A DNA stretch of 64,000 nt from Phenylobacterium sp. (GTDB taxonomy: Bacteria; Pseudomonadota; Alphaproteobacteria; Caulobacterales; Caulobacteraceae): NCBI RefSeq assembly GCF_016124325.1, contig NZ_WGNY01000018.1:1-64000 (forward strand). Reading direction: 5' to 3'. A program made the translations under genes and the position numbers. The notes beneath the pieces were generated by a model. That model was not told the DNA's origin. It saw only the letters and a list, made by a program, of their open reading frames with translations, and ran no database searches. Positions 53,933 to 62,981 of the stretch are shown here, piece by piece (the first letter of the stretch is position 1; each line of letters begins with the position of its first letter).

Positions 53933-54424
53933 TCAGCCGCCGCGCTCGCCGATCCGCCGGGCTGGGACGCCGCCGTAGATCGCGTAGGCTTCCACTTCCC
54001 CGCGCACGACCGCGCCCGCAGCGATCACGCAGCCGCGGCGCAGCACGGCGCCGTCCAGCAGCACCACGCCCGAGCCCAGCCAACAGTCGTCCTCGATGAC
54101 GATCCCGCCCTTGGAAGGCTGGAACCCCTGGTCCTTGATCATCCGATCCCGGTCGGCGATCGCATGATTGGTCGGGGCCAGGGTGCAGTTGGCGGCGATC
54201 GCCACCCCTTCGCCGATCCGCACGCCGTTGCCCGTATAGATCACGGTTCCCGAGTTGATGGCCGTATCGGCCCCGATCACGACGTCGCCCATGCCGCCGG
54301 CCGGCTTGATCTTCACGAAGCTGTCGATCATCACCCGCGGCCCGATATCGATCAGCGTGCCGCGCACCGACTCTTCGATGTCGGCCATCGGCGAGATTCG
54401 AGCGGTAGGATCGATCTTGAGCAT
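53933..54424 (-). CDS. Hexapeptide-repeat acyltransferase
   Basis: This 163-residue protein has repeated hexapeptides forming a left-handed helix, such as VVIGADTAINSGTVI and IGEGVAIAANCTL, with NHAI as the probable catalytic His region. The ending CVIAAGAVVRGEV-YAIYGGVPARRIG is typical of WbbJ/LacA-like O- or N-acetyltransferases. Its place in the sugar operon suggests acetylation of the product sugar. There is a 12-bp gap to the upstream epimerase gene. Confidence 0.88.
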   Translation of the reverse strand: MLKIDPTARISPMADIEESVRGTLIDIGPRVMIDSFVKIKPAGGMGDVVIGADTAINSGTVIYTGNGVRIGEGVAIAANCTLAPTNHAIADRDRMIKDQGFQPSKGGIVIEDDCWLGSGVVLLDGAVLRRGCVIAAGAVVRGEVEAYAIYGGVPARRIGERGG

Positions 54425-54436
54425 CTCGCCGCCGGG

Positions 54437-54967
54437 CTAAACGGTGAAGTCAGGATAGGCGGCGTCGGCGGCGGACATCAACTTGGGCTCGGCCGGCCAG
54501 ACGACTCCGAAAGCCGGATCGTTCCATCGCACGCCCGTGGCATGCCCGGGCCGATAGGCCGGCGCGATCTGGTAGAGGACGTCGCTGTCGGGTTCGAGCG
54601 TCAGGAAGCCGTGCGCCACGCCCTGAGGAATGAACAGGCCCGCCATGTTGTCCGCCGTCAGTTCGGCGCCCGTCCACCGGCGGTATGTGGGGCTGTCCGG
54701 CCTCAGGTCCACCGCCACGTCGAACACCCGGCCGCGGACGACGCGCACCAGCTTCGCCTCGGCATGGGGCGCGGCCTGGTAGTGCAGTCCGCGCAAAGTG
54801 CCCGCTTTGGGGTTGCGGGAAAGACTGGTCTGGACGGGCGCGAACTCGACGCCGAAGCCGGCGAATTCCTCCGGGCACTGAAGCCGGGCGAAGGCGCCAC
54901 GTTCATCGACATGAGGCTCGGCCTCGACCCGCAGGACGCCGTGCACCTCGGTCGACAGGAAGCGCAT
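54437..54967 (-). CDS. RmlC-family NDP-4-keto-6-deoxysugar 3,5-epimerase
   Basis: This 176-residue cupin has the RmlC signature blocks DERGAFARL, TLRGLHYQ, KLVRVVRGRVFDVAVDLR and FIPQGVAHGF. The family epimerises C3 and/or C5 of 4-keto-6-deoxysugars. Neighbouring genes make CDP-4-keto-6-deoxyglucose, so a CDP-sugar is the likely substrate. Its start overlaps the methyltransferase stop by one base (TGATG). Confidence 0.9.
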   Translation of the reverse strand: MRFLSTEVHGVLRVEAEPHVDERGAFARLQCPEEFAGFGVEFAPVQTSLSRNPKAGTLRGLHYQAAPHAEAKLVRVVRGRVFDVAVDLRPDSPTYRRWTGAELTADNMAGLFIPQGVAHGFLTLEPDSDVLYQIAPAYRPGHATGVRWNDPAFGVVWPAEPKLMSAADAAYPDFTV

Positions 54968-56208
54968 CAGTCCAGAACCCGGGTTGCGGGCGAGGCGATC
55001 ACGAAACGGCCGCCCCAGTCGGCGATGAAGGCGAGCTGTCGCGTGATCTCGTCCTTCAGGTTCCAGGGCAGGATCAGCACGTAGTCGGGCCGCGTCTCGG
55101 CCACCGCCGCCGGCGCGAAGACCGGGATATGGCTGCCCGGCAGATAGCGGCCCTGCTTGGCGGGATTGGCGTCATAGGCGCAGACGATGTCGGCCGCGGT
55201 CGTCCCGCAGTAGTTGAGGAAGGTGTTGCCCTTGGCCGCCGCGCCATAGGCCGCGATCGCCTTGCCGTCGTCCTTCGCCGTGGCCAGGAACTCGCGGAAA
55301 CTGTCGCGGACCGCCTCGCAACGCGCGGCGAAGCCGTCGTAGGTCTCGCCCCGGTTCAGGCCCGCCTCGGCCTCCCGGGCGCGCAGCGCCGCCAGAGCCT
55401 CCGTCTCGCCGTAGCCGGCCGCCTGGCGGCAGCAGAACAGCCGCAGCGACCCCCCGTGGGTCGGCAGGAGCTCCACGTCGAACACCCGCAGGCCATGGGC
55501 CCCCAGCACCTGCTCGACCGCCAGCAGCGACAGGTACGAGTAGTGCTCATGGTAGATCGTGTCGAACTGCACCTTCTCGATCAGGTTCAGCAGGTGCGGG
55601 AATTCGAAGGTCAGCACCCCCTCGGGCTTCAGCACGTGCTGGAAGCCGCCGACGAAGGCGTTCAAGTCGGGCACGTGGGCCAGCACGTTGTTGGCCGCCA
55701 TCAGGTCGGCGCGGTCGCCCCGCGCGGCCAGCGCCTGGCCGGTCTCGGCGTTGAAGAAGTCGACGTCCGTGCGGACACCCCTGGCGCGCGCCGCCTCGGC
55801 CGTGTTGGCGGTGGGCTCGATCCCCAACACGGGGACGTCTCGGGCGAGGAAGTGCTGCAGGAGGTAGCCGTCGTTGCTGGCCACCTCGACGACCAGGGAT
55901 TCGGGTCCCAGGCCGAACCGCTCGATCATCGCCTCGGCATAGCGCCGCGCATGCTCCACCCAGCCCGGCGAGAACGACGAGAAGTAGGCGTAGCTGTCGT
56001 CGAAGATGGCTTCGGCCGGCACGTCGTGGTCGGCCTGGACCAGGAAGCAGGCGTCGCAGACGCGCGTGCACAGCGGGAAGACCGGCTCGTTCCCCGCCGC
56101 GAGCTGCTCGGGCGTCAGATAGCTGTTGGCCAGCGGCTGGTCGCCCAGGTCGAGGAAGATGCGCGAAAGCGGCGCGCGGCAGAATCGGCAAAGCGGCTGG
56201 CGGGTCAT
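54967..56208 (-). CDS. NDP-sugar C-methyltransferase
   Basis: This 413-residue protein has the sugar C-methyltransferase layout: an N-terminal zinc region with CRFCRAPL and CTRVCDAC, the SAM motif VVEVASNDGYLL and active-site-like IYHEHYSYLS. The C-terminal AAYGAAAKGNTFLNY domain follows. TylC3, NovU and related enzymes with this layout add a methyl to C3 or C5 of 4-keto-6-deoxysugars. It follows rfbG with ATGA overlap, so the sugar is probably CDP-linked. The methylated carbon cannot be told from sequence. Confidence 0.9.
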   Translation of the reverse strand: MTRQPLCRFCRAPLSRIFLDLGDQPLANSYLTPEQLAAGNEPVFPLCTRVCDACFLVQADHDVPAEAIFDDSYAYFSSFSPGWVEHARRYAEAMIERFGLGPESLVVEVASNDGYLLQHFLARDVPVLGIEPTANTAEAARARGVRTDVDFFNAETGQALAARGDRADLMAANNVLAHVPDLNAFVGGFQHVLKPEGVLTFEFPHLLNLIEKVQFDTIYHEHYSYLSLLAVEQVLGAHGLRVFDVELLPTHGGSLRLFCCRQAAGYGETEALAALRAREAEAGLNRGETYDGFAARCEAVRDSFREFLATAKDDGKAIAAYGAAAKGNTFLNYCGTTAADIVCAYDANPAKQGRYLPGSHIPVFAPAAVAETRPDYVLILPWNLKDEITRQLAFIADWGGRFVIASPATRVLD

Positions 56209-57260
56209 GCGGCGCTCTCGTAACGCTCGATCTGTTCCAGGCACAGGGCAAGCGCGCCTTCGCCCGCGGCCTGGCGCGCATACCAGTCCATGGTGAGCGC
56301 CACCGCGTGCGGCGCGTCCAGCTGGCTCTCGAAGCCCAGGATCTCCCGGGCGCGGCTGGCGTCGATGGCCAGGGTCTGGGCCTCCAGCGACACCGGGTCG
56401 GGCTCGTAGCGCCAGGGCTGCCCGCCCAGCGCCTCGACACCGAGGGTCGCCAACTCGCCCACGCTCACCTGCGGCCCACCCGGCCGCGGGCCGAAGTTGA
56501 GCGCGCGGGGCGCCGCCGGATCGGTGGCCAGCGCTTCCAGGTAGCGGAAGTAGCCCGCGAGGCAGTCCAGCACATGCTGCCAGGGCCGTGTCGCCTCCGG
56601 ATGGCGCAGGACTACCGCCTCGCCCGCCCCGACGGCCCGCACGATGTCGGCCACCAGCCGGTCGCGCGAGAAGTCGCCCCCGCCGATCACATTGCCGCCC
56701 CGCGCCGTCGCCACCGGGACCGCCTGGAAGTAGCTCCGGGCGTAGCTCTGCACCACGATCTCGGCGGCCGCCTTGGAGGCGGAATAGGGATCCTTGCCGC
56801 CCAGGTTGTCGCCCTCACGAAAGGCCCGGCCCGCCTCGTTGTTGGCGTAGACCTTGTCGGATGTGATCACGAGCACGGCCTGCAGCGCCGGCTGGTCGCG
56901 CAGCGCCTGCAGCAGGTGGGCGGTGCCCATGACGTTGGTCTGGAAGGTGCCGATGGGGTCCTCGATCGAGGCCCGCACGATCGGCTGGGCGGCCATATGC
57001 AGCACCACGTCGAAGACGCGGCCCGACAGCGCCGCGCCGACGGCGCCATGGCTGCGCAGGTCCACCAGCCGGGAGTCGACGCGATGCCCCACCTCGGCCA
57101 GGTCGAACAGGCTGGGCGTCTGGTCGGGCGGCAGCGCCAGGCCGGTGACCTCGGCGCCCATGCGGGTCAGCCAGATCGCGGCCCAGGCGCCCTTGAAGCC
57201 GGTGTGGCCGGTCAGCAGGACGCGCTTGCCGTTCCAGAAGCTGGCGTTCAGCGCCGCCAC
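56205..57260 (-). CDS. rfbG: CDP-glucose 4,6-dehydratase
   Basis: This 351-residue extended SDR has GHTGFKGAW as the NAD motif (about 16-24), ITSDKVYAN, and the catalytic YSASK. Full-length similarity fits RfbG, which converts CDP-glucose to CDP-4-keto-6-deoxyglucose. The start is GTG 57260 inside the 3' end of rfbF (13-bp overlap), preceded by GGCGAGG. RfbH, which usually acts next, is absent from the window. Confidence 0.92.
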   Translation of the reverse strand: MAALNASFWNGKRVLLTGHTGFKGAWAAIWLTRMGAEVTGLALPPDQTPSLFDLAEVGHRVDSRLVDLRSHGAVGAALSGRVFDVVLHMAAQPIVRASIEDPIGTFQTNVMGTAHLLQALRDQPALQAVLVITSDKVYANNEAGRAFREGDNLGGKDPYSASKAAAEIVVQSYARSYFQAVPVATARGGNVIGGGDFSRDRLVADIVRAVGAGEAVVLRHPEATRPWQHVLDCLAGYFRYLEALATDPAAPRALNFGPRPGGPQVSVGELATLGVEALGGQPWRYEPDPVSLEAQTLAIDASRAREILGFESQLDAPHAVALTMDWYARQAAGEGALALCLEQIERYESAA

Positions 57261-58015
57261 GGCGCCTCGCCCGAAGCCCAGAGGCTCTCGAGGACGTTCT
57301 TGTCGCGCAGGGTGTCCATGGCCGCCCAGTAGCCATCGTGGCGATAGGCCATCAGCTGGCGGTCGGCGGCGAGCCCTTCGAGCGGCTCGCGCTCCCAGAT
57401 GGTGGCGTCGTCGTCGATGCGCTCGATCACGGCCGGGTTGAGGACGAAGAAGCCGCCGTTGATCAGGCCGTTGTCGCCGGGCGGCTTCTCGATGAACCGC
57501 TCGACCCGCCCGCCGTCCAGGTCCAATGCGCCGTAGCGGCCGGGCGGGGCGACGGCGGTCAGCGTGGCGTCCTTGCCGTGCGCCTTGTGGAACGCCGCCA
57601 GTTTGGCCAGGTCGAGGTCGGCCACGCCGTCGCCATAGGTGAAGAAGAACGGCTCGCCCGGCGTGAGGTACCGGGCCACGCGCTTCAGGCGGCCGCCGGT
57701 CATCGTCTCGGCGCCCGTCTCGACCAGCGTCACCTTCCAAGGCTCGTGGTTGGTCGCGTGATACTCGATCGATCCCTGGGCCAGATCGACGGTCAGGTCG
57801 GCGTTGTGGAGCACATAGTTGGCGAAGTACTCCTTGATGACGTAGCCGCGGTAGCCCAGGCACACGACGAAGTCGTTGAATCCATAGTGGGAATACAGCT
57901 TCATGATGTGCCAGAGGATCGGCCGTCCGCCGATCTCGATCATGGGCTTGGGCTTGAGGTGGCTCTCTTCCGAGATCCGCGTCCCGAGGCCTCCCGCCAG
58001 AATCACCGTCTTCAT
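57248..58015 (-). CDS. rfbF: Glucose-1-phosphate cytidylyltransferase
   Basis: This 255-residue nucleotidyltransferase begins MKTVILAGGLGTRISEES and has PKPMIEIGGRPILWHIMK, FTYGDGVADLDL and INGGFFVLNP. All match RfbF, which makes CDP-glucose. It is the first gene of the minus-strand sugar operon and defines the CDP branch of the pathway. It is divergent from the sulfotransferase gene, with 119 bp between starts. Confidence 0.95.
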   Translation of the reverse strand: MKTVILAGGLGTRISEESHLKPKPMIEIGGRPILWHIMKLYSHYGFNDFVVCLGYRGYVIKEYFANYVLHNADLTVDLAQGSIEYHATNHEPWKVTLVETGAETMTGGRLKRVARYLTPGEPFFFTYGDGVADLDLAKLAAFHKAHGKDATLTAVAPPGRYGALDLDGGRVERFIEKPPGDNGLINGGFFVLNPAVIERIDDDATIWEREPLEGLAADRQLMAYRHDGYWAAMDTLRDKNVLESLWASGEAPWRR

Positions 58016-58134
58016 GCGTCAACCTAACCCACGCGCCTTCACCGCGCGCGCTCGGACGCCCTCTTAGCGGTTCGCAGGCTTCGCCGAAAGCCGTGGGACT
58101 TGCCTAGGGTCGCCCGGCGCGGGAAGGGAAAGCC

Positions 58135-58878
58135 ATGACTGAGCCCCCTCGCGTCAACTTCCTGATCGCCGGCGTGCAGAAGGGCGGAACCACGGCGCTG
58201 TTCGACTACCTCGCCGACTACGGCGACATCGCGCTGTCTCGGGAGAAGGAAGTCCACTTCTTCGACGACGAGACGCACGACTGGAACCAACCGAACTATG
58301 AGGCCTACCACGCCCACTTCGACGATCCGGCGGGAAGGCCCTGCGGGGAAGCGACCCCGATCTACACATATTGGCCGCACAGCCTGGAGCGGGTCGCCGC
58401 CTACAATCCCGCGATGAAGCTGATCGTGCTGCTGCGCGATCCCGTCCAGCGCGCTTGGTCGCATTGGCGCATGGAGTATTCGCGCGGCGTCGAGACGCAG
58501 CCCTTCGCCTGGTGCATCCGCAAGGGCCGCCAGCGGCTGTTCGCCGCCGAGCCCTGGGGTCACGATCGCGAATTCTCGTACGTCGAACGTGGCTTCTACG
58601 GCGAGCAGATGGAGCGCGTGCTGGATATCTTCCCGCGCAGTCAGGTCCTGGTGCTTCTGTCGGAGGCGCTTCGCGCCGATCCCGGCCCCGCCCTGGCCTC
58701 GATCCGACGGTTTCTCGGTCTTCCGGCTCGGCCGACCCCACAGAAGCGCGAGGCGCACGTCGGCGGCGAGGCCGACTTCCCCTCCGACCTGACCCGCGAA
58801 GACCTCGACTATCTCCGTGACGTCTACGCCGCCGACATGGCGCGCCTGGCTGACCTTTGCGGGATAGGTTTCGAATAG
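58135..58878 (+). CDS. Sulfotransferase-family protein
   Basis: This 247-residue protein has the PAPS-binding loop IAGVQKGGTTALFDYL at residues 11-26. The 3'-phosphate loop LRDPVQRAWSHWRMEY is near 101-116. It transfers sulfate from PAPS, probably to a sugar. The divergent sugar operon makes a surface glycan substrate plausible, but the acceptor is unknown. The ATG at 58135 begins just before the homologous region. Confidence 0.88.
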   Translation: MTEPPRVNFLIAGVQKGGTTALFDYLADYGDIALSREKEVHFFDDETHDWNQPNYEAYHAHFDDPAGRPCGEATPIYTYWPHSLERVAAYNPAMKLIVLLRDPVQRAWSHWRMEYSRGVETQPFAWCIRKGRQRLFAAEPWGHDREFSYVERGFYGEQMERVLDIFPRSQVLVLLSEALRADPGPALASIRRFLGLPARPTPQKREAHVGGEADFPSDLTREDLDYLRDVYAADMARLADLCGIGFE

Positions 58879-58916
58879 GCCACAGTTTCGACCCGCGCAA
58901 AGAACAGGCTCTCGCC

Positions 58917-59927
58917 ATGCGAATCTCGAAACGCGCCGCCGGGACCGTTGCGGGTCTCAGCTTCCTCGCGGGCGTTGCGTTCGCCCCATCCACGAGCGAC
59001 GCCGAATCCGGCGCGCCGGAGTTGGCATGGCCGATCGCCTGCGAACCCGGCCGCACCTGCGAGATCCAGCACTATGTGGATCGCGACCCCGGCCCCGGCA
59101 CGCGCGATTATCACTGCGGCCTGCAGACGTACGACGGCCACAAGGGCGTGGACATCCGCGTGCCCGACATGGCCGCCGAGCGCCGCGGCGTGGAGGTGCT
59201 GGCGGCGGCGCCCGGGAAGGTGATCGGGACGCGCGACGGCATGGCCGACATCTCGATCCGCACGCCGGGCGGGCCGTCGGTGACGGGCCGGGAGTGCGGC
59301 AACGGCGTGGTGATCGACCACGGCGGCGGTTGGCAGACCCAGTACTGTCACATGGCGCAGGGCAGCATCGCCGTGGCGAACGGCCAGGAGGTCGCCGCCG
59401 GGACGCCGCTCGGCCACGTCGGCCTCTCGGGCGACACCGAATTCCCGCATCTGCACTTCCAGGTGCGCCACGACGGCCAGATCATCGATCCGTTCGCTCC
59501 GGACATGGAAGCGCAGGGCTGCAAGCCGCGAGCCGAACTCTGGCGCGCCGACGCCCGGGCGAAGGCGACCTACCACGCGGGCGTGGTCCTGAACGCCGGC
59601 TTCGCCGACGGGCCCGTCGACATGGCCAAGATCGAGCGAGGCGACGTGGCGGCGCCGTCGCGTGACGCGGCGGCCATCGTCGCCTATGTGCGCGCGATCG
59701 CACTGTTGCCCGGCGATTCCGTGGAGCTTGAACTCAAGGGACCCGACGGCGCCGTGCTGGCTCGTGGCCGACGTCCGCCCCTGGAGCGGTGGCGGGCGCA
59801 GGATCTCATCTATCTGGGAAAGAAGAGGCCGGCGACCGGCTGGCCGGCCGGAGCCTACGTCGCCGAGTATCGTGTGTGGCGCGCCGGCAAGGTCGCGATC
59901 TCGCGGCGCTTGTCGCTCAACTACTAG
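58917..59927 (+). CDS. Exported M23-family peptidase
   Basis: This 336-residue protein has a signal peptide (about 1-29) and an M23/LytM domain with zinc ligands His75 and Asp79 (HKGVD) and His178/180 (HLH). His145 (YCH) is probably catalytic. All are present, so it is probably an active peptidoglycan endopeptidase, unless the unknown C-terminal domain (about 225-336) changes its role. The ATG at 58917 starts the signal peptide; the upstream frame is a shadow. A GGGCGG/CCGCCC hairpin follows it at 59941-59955. Confidence 0.9.
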   Translation: MRISKRAAGTVAGLSFLAGVAFAPSTSDAESGAPELAWPIACEPGRTCEIQHYVDRDPGPGTRDYHCGLQTYDGHKGVDIRVPDMAAERRGVEVLAAAPGKVIGTRDGMADISIRTPGGPSVTGRECGNGVVIDHGGGWQTQYCHMAQGSIAVANGQEVAAGTPLGHVGLSGDTEFPHLHFQVRHDGQIIDPFAPDMEAQGCKPRAELWRADARAKATYHAGVVLNAGFADGPVDMAKIERGDVAAPSRDAAAIVAYVRAIALLPGDSVELELKGPDGAVLARGRRPPLERWRAQDLIYLGKKRPATGWPAGAYVAEYRVWRAGKVAISRRLSLNY

Positions 59928-59940
59928 GGCGCGATCCGCG

Positions 59941-59960
59941 GGGCGGAGGCCGCCCTTGCG
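59941..59960 (+). terminator. Hairpin after the M23 peptidase gene
   Basis: GGGCGG-AGG-CCGCCC followed by TTGCG lies 14 bp after the stop. The stem is short and the T-tract weak. It is a possible terminator between convergent genes. Confidence 0.4.
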
Positions 59961-60065
59961 ATCAAGGCGCGCCCACGGACTTGATCTATGGTCCGATCGT
60001 CCCGTTCAAGCGCTTCCCCTTGAGCGGGAAGGGCCCCGGCGTTCGATCGTTTGCGAACGTCCGGG

Positions 60066-60833
60066 TCAGGCGATCCGGCGGATATAGGCGTCAGGCCAAT
60101 AGCTGACGCGAGCTTGGGCGACGCCTTCATTGAATGTGGGCATGGGCTCTTCGATGACAAATCGCTTGTCTTCGGCGACGAAATCTAGCGCGGCCTGGCG
60201 CGGATTGTTCCACGACCAATCGGGGGCTGTCCGCGGACCGCCGGCGACCTGTTCCATGATCCCGTCGGTGGCGACGATCCAGGAGCCGACGCTGACCAGC
60301 TCGCCATAGGCGCGCAGCTCGTTCAAGACATGCTCCTTGGTGTGGTTGGAGTCCAAGATGACGAGGACCTTGTCCTCGGGCTTGAGCTGGGCCCGGACTT
60401 GATCCAGCACGGCCGGATCCGTGGACGAGCCCTCCACCAGCTCGATCCGCTTCTTCATCGCATGCGCTTCGATCGCGAGACGGTTGTGAGGCCGGATCTC
60501 GATGTCGACGCCGATCACCCGTCCGCGCCCCATGGCTTCAAACAGGGCGGCGTAGAAGACGAGAGATCCGCCGTGGGCCACCCCTGTCTCGATCAGCACG
60601 TCGGGCTGGACGGAGTAGATAACCTCCTGCAGCCGGATCATGTCGTCCGGCAGTTGGATGATCGGCCGTCCCATCCAGCTGAAGCTGTAGACGTATTTGG
60701 CGTCCCAGGTGGCGCGGAGCCATGCGCGGGCCGCGGCCGCGAAGCCTTCCGGGCTGGCCAGGCTGTGGCGCACCTCGGTGTCGCCGTCGCGAATTACGAC
60801 TTCGCCGCGTTCGTCGTCGATTGTGGTGATCAA
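60066..60833 (-). CDS. CmcI/cephalosporin-hydroxylase-family methyltransferase-like protein
   Basis: This 255-residue protein has the CmcI family layout: the SAM-binding-like LIETGVAHGGSLVFYA near residues 85-100, GVDIEIRPHNR and VLVILDSNHT. The family includes rhamnosyl O-methyltransferases. Its place beside an RTX surface protein and sugar genes fits sugar methylation. The start is probably TTG 60833, with CGAGG upstream; the open frame extends to 61028 without homology. Confidence 0.85.
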   Translation of the reverse strand: MITTIDDERGEVVIRDGDTEVRHSLASPEGFAAAARAWLRATWDAKYVYSFSWMGRPIIQLPDDMIRLQEVIYSVQPDVLIETGVAHGGSLVFYAALFEAMGRGRVIGVDIEIRPHNRLAIEAHAMKKRIELVEGSSTDPAVLDQVRAQLKPEDKVLVILDSNHTKEHVLNELRAYGELVSVGSWIVATDGIMEQVAGGPRTAPDWSWNNPRQAALDFVAEDKRFVIEEPMPTFNEGVAQARVSYWPDAYIRRIA

Positions 60834-61027
60834 GATTTGCCTCGGTGCGAACGGCTTGGCGGTGCGGGGGCGCCGATTCCCTTGCGCATCTTTTAGCGAA
60901 GGCCGTCGCGGCGATGAAGTCGCATTGGTCTTGCGCGGCGGCGAAGCGGCTGGGGTTCGGTCGAAAGGGCCTGGCGGCAGGCCCGCGGAGCGCGGTGGCG
61001 GAAGCTCGGCGTCCGGGACGGTGACCA

Positions 61028-61057
61028 AGAAAATGGGCCGCCCCAGAGGGGCGGCCC
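61028..61057 (-). terminator. Terminator of the RTX protein gene
   Basis: GGGCCGCCCC (61035-61044) and GGGGCGGCCC (61048-61057) form a perfect 10-bp stem around AGA. On the minus strand it is followed by ATTTTCTTGG. It lies 29 bp after the RTX stop and is a convincing terminator. Confidence 0.8.
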
Positions 61058-61085
61058 ACCAATTCTCAGCTCCAAGCTCGAAAGC

Positions 61086-62981
61086 TTAGATGATGTTGCT
61101 GTAGTCGATGTCGTCCAGCGTCTTGCCGATGAGCGCCACCGCGTCCACCGCCGTGCCGGTGCCGTTGTCGGAGAAAACAACCACGCCGTCGCTCAGCTGG
61201 ACCACGTAATACTCAGTGGCTGCGGAGCCCGTGAAGAAGGCGGTCGCATTGGCGAGCGCCGTCGCGTAGTCCGCCGCCGTCCCGGCTTCGACGTAGTTCG
61301 CAGCCGTACCAGCAGTCGCATAGTCGAGGCTGTCGGTGGACTCCCAGTCCATGATCTTGTCGATCGTGGTCAGGGTCGTGCCGGAGTCGCTGGCGTCGAA
61401 GTGGAAGGTGTCGGCGCCATTGCCGCCGTAGAGCACGTCCGCGCCCATACCGCCGTCGATGGTGTCGTCGCCGTCGCCGCCCGAGATCGTGTCGGTATAG
61501 CCGACTTCCGCACCACCCGAGTCGCTGACACCGCCGGTGGTGAGCTGGTCGTCACCGCCACCGCCTTCAAGGTTGTTCTTGCCGGCGCCGGCGTCGATGG
61601 TGTCGTTGCCCTCGCCGCCCGTGATCTGATCGTTGGTCGCGAGCGGATTGCCAGCGGTGTCGGTCGTGCTGTCGTTGGACTGGATGGTGTCGTTGCCCGC
61701 ACCGCCAGAGATGGTGTCGGAGCCCGTGCCCGTGGCGGTGAAAGCGTCGTCGCCGTCACCAAGCGTGACGTTGTCGGTGCCGTCGGCCACGGTCACCTGG
61801 TCATCACCAGCGCCGCTATCGATCGTATCATTGCCGGCCGTGTCGCTGATCGTGTCAGCACCCGCACCCGCCGTGATCTGGTCGTTGCCGGCGCCGCCCG
61901 CAACGGTGTTGAGACCGTCGCCGGCGTCGATGACATCGTTCCCGCCGTTGCCGGCCAGGTTGTCGTTGCCGCCTTCACCGAAGATGTGGTCCGCACCGCC
62001 GCCGCCGGCCACGGAGTCGTTGCCAGCGTTGCCGTTCAGGTAGTCGGAACCGGAGGCCGCGCCCGAGGCGTCGATGGTGTCGTTGCCTTGGCCGCCGTAG
62101 ATCGAGTCCGAACCCGTGAAGTTGGACGTCAGCTGGTCGTTGCCGGCATTGCCTTGGAGGACGTTGGTGTTGGCGGCGCTGCCGCCGGCCACCACCGCGA
62201 TCGTGATCGTGTCGTTGCCGTCGCCGCCCAGCAGGGAGTTCGCCTGATCGTCGGCGTTGATGCTGTCGTTGCCCGCGCCGCCGTCGATCAGGACGACGTC
62301 CGAGGCGCTGCCGGCGTCAGACAGTTTGTCGTCGCCGTCTTCGCCGTAGATCTTATCGCTGCCGCCGCCGCCAGTGACGTTGTCGCTGCCGGAGTTGCCG
62401 TTCAGGAAGTCCGCACCGCTGCCGCCGGTGATGGTGTCGTTGTCCTTACCACCGAGGAGGGTGTTCGAGGCGGTCGAGCCCGTCGCGTCGATGTTGTCGG
62501 CGCCCAGGTTGCCTTGGGCGAAGTTCGAGCCGGACCCGACAGTGATCGTGTCGTTGTCCTTGCCGCCGTAGATGGTGTCATTGCCGGCGCCGCCCGCGAG
62601 CGTGTCGTTGCCCGCGTTGCCCTGCAGCAGGTCGTTGCCGCTGCTGGCGTCCAGGTTGTCGGCGCCGTCGCCGCCGTACATGCCGTCGTTGGTCGCGTTG
62701 ACCAGCGCTTGCGTGTCGGCGCCGCCCGTGCCGACGTACAGAGCGGAGCTGTCGGGGTAGATCTTGGTCGCCGCCGAGATCGCCGCGCCGTCGAAGGTGA
62801 CCGCGCGCCCGGTGAGGCCCGAAATCAGCGTCACCGACGCCGGCGTCGTCAGCGTAGCGGCGTTGAAAAGAACGGTCGTGATGTTGCCGGACTCGCCCGT
62901 CGTCTGGAAGACGAGGGTGTCCGTCGACTTGAACGCGGTAGCCTGCGCGTCCGTGATCGTCTCAAAGAAATAAGTCGCCAT
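61086..62981 (-). CDS. RTX repeat surface protein, type I-secreted (S-layer-like or adhesin)
   Basis: This 631-residue protein has a Thr/Ala-rich N-terminal region (about 1-95) and then a long RTX array of GGxGNDxI-type calcium-binding repeats over most of residues 98-530. A C-terminal region (about 545-631) ends DDIDYSNII, likely the secretion signal. It has no classical signal peptide, as expected for type I secretion. The adaptor gene is 213 bp upstream on the same strand, and GGAGAG precedes the ATG. In Caulobacter the S-layer protein RsaA has a similar genetic setting, but size and sequence do not show that this forms a lattice. Confidence 0.93.
   Translation of the reverse strand: MATYFFETITDAQATAFKSTDTLVFQTTGESGNITTVLFNAATLTTPASVTLISGLTGRAVTFDGAAISAATKIYPDSSALYVGTGGADTQALVNATNDGMYGGDGADNLDASSGNDLLQGNAGNDTLAGGAGNDTIYGGKDNDTITVGSGSNFAQGNLGADNIDATGSTASNTLLGGKDNDTITGGSGADFLNGNSGSDNVTGGGGSDKIYGEDGDDKLSDAGSASDVVLIDGGAGNDSINADDQANSLLGGDGNDTITIAVVAGGSAANTNVLQGNAGNDQLTSNFTGSDSIYGGQGNDTIDASGAASGSDYLNGNAGNDSVAGGGGADHIFGEGGNDNLAGNGGNDVIDAGDGLNTVAGGAGNDQITAGAGADTISDTAGNDTIDSGAGDDQVTVADGTDNVTLGDGDDAFTATGTGSDTISGGAGNDTIQSNDSTTDTAGNPLATNDQITGGEGNDTIDAGAGKNNLEGGGGDDQLTTGGVSDSGGAEVGYTDTISGGDGDDTIDGGMGADVLYGGNGADTFHFDASDSGTTLTTIDKIMDWESTDSLDYATAGTAANYVEAGTAADYATALANATAFFTGSAATEYYVVQLSDGVVVFSDNGTGTAVDAVALIGKTLDDIDYSNII

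Noticed and set aside
61086..62981. Regular short repeats that could suggest a CRISPR or tandem-repeat array
   Set aside because: They are in-frame RTX nonapeptide codons with no conserved repeat/spacer structure.
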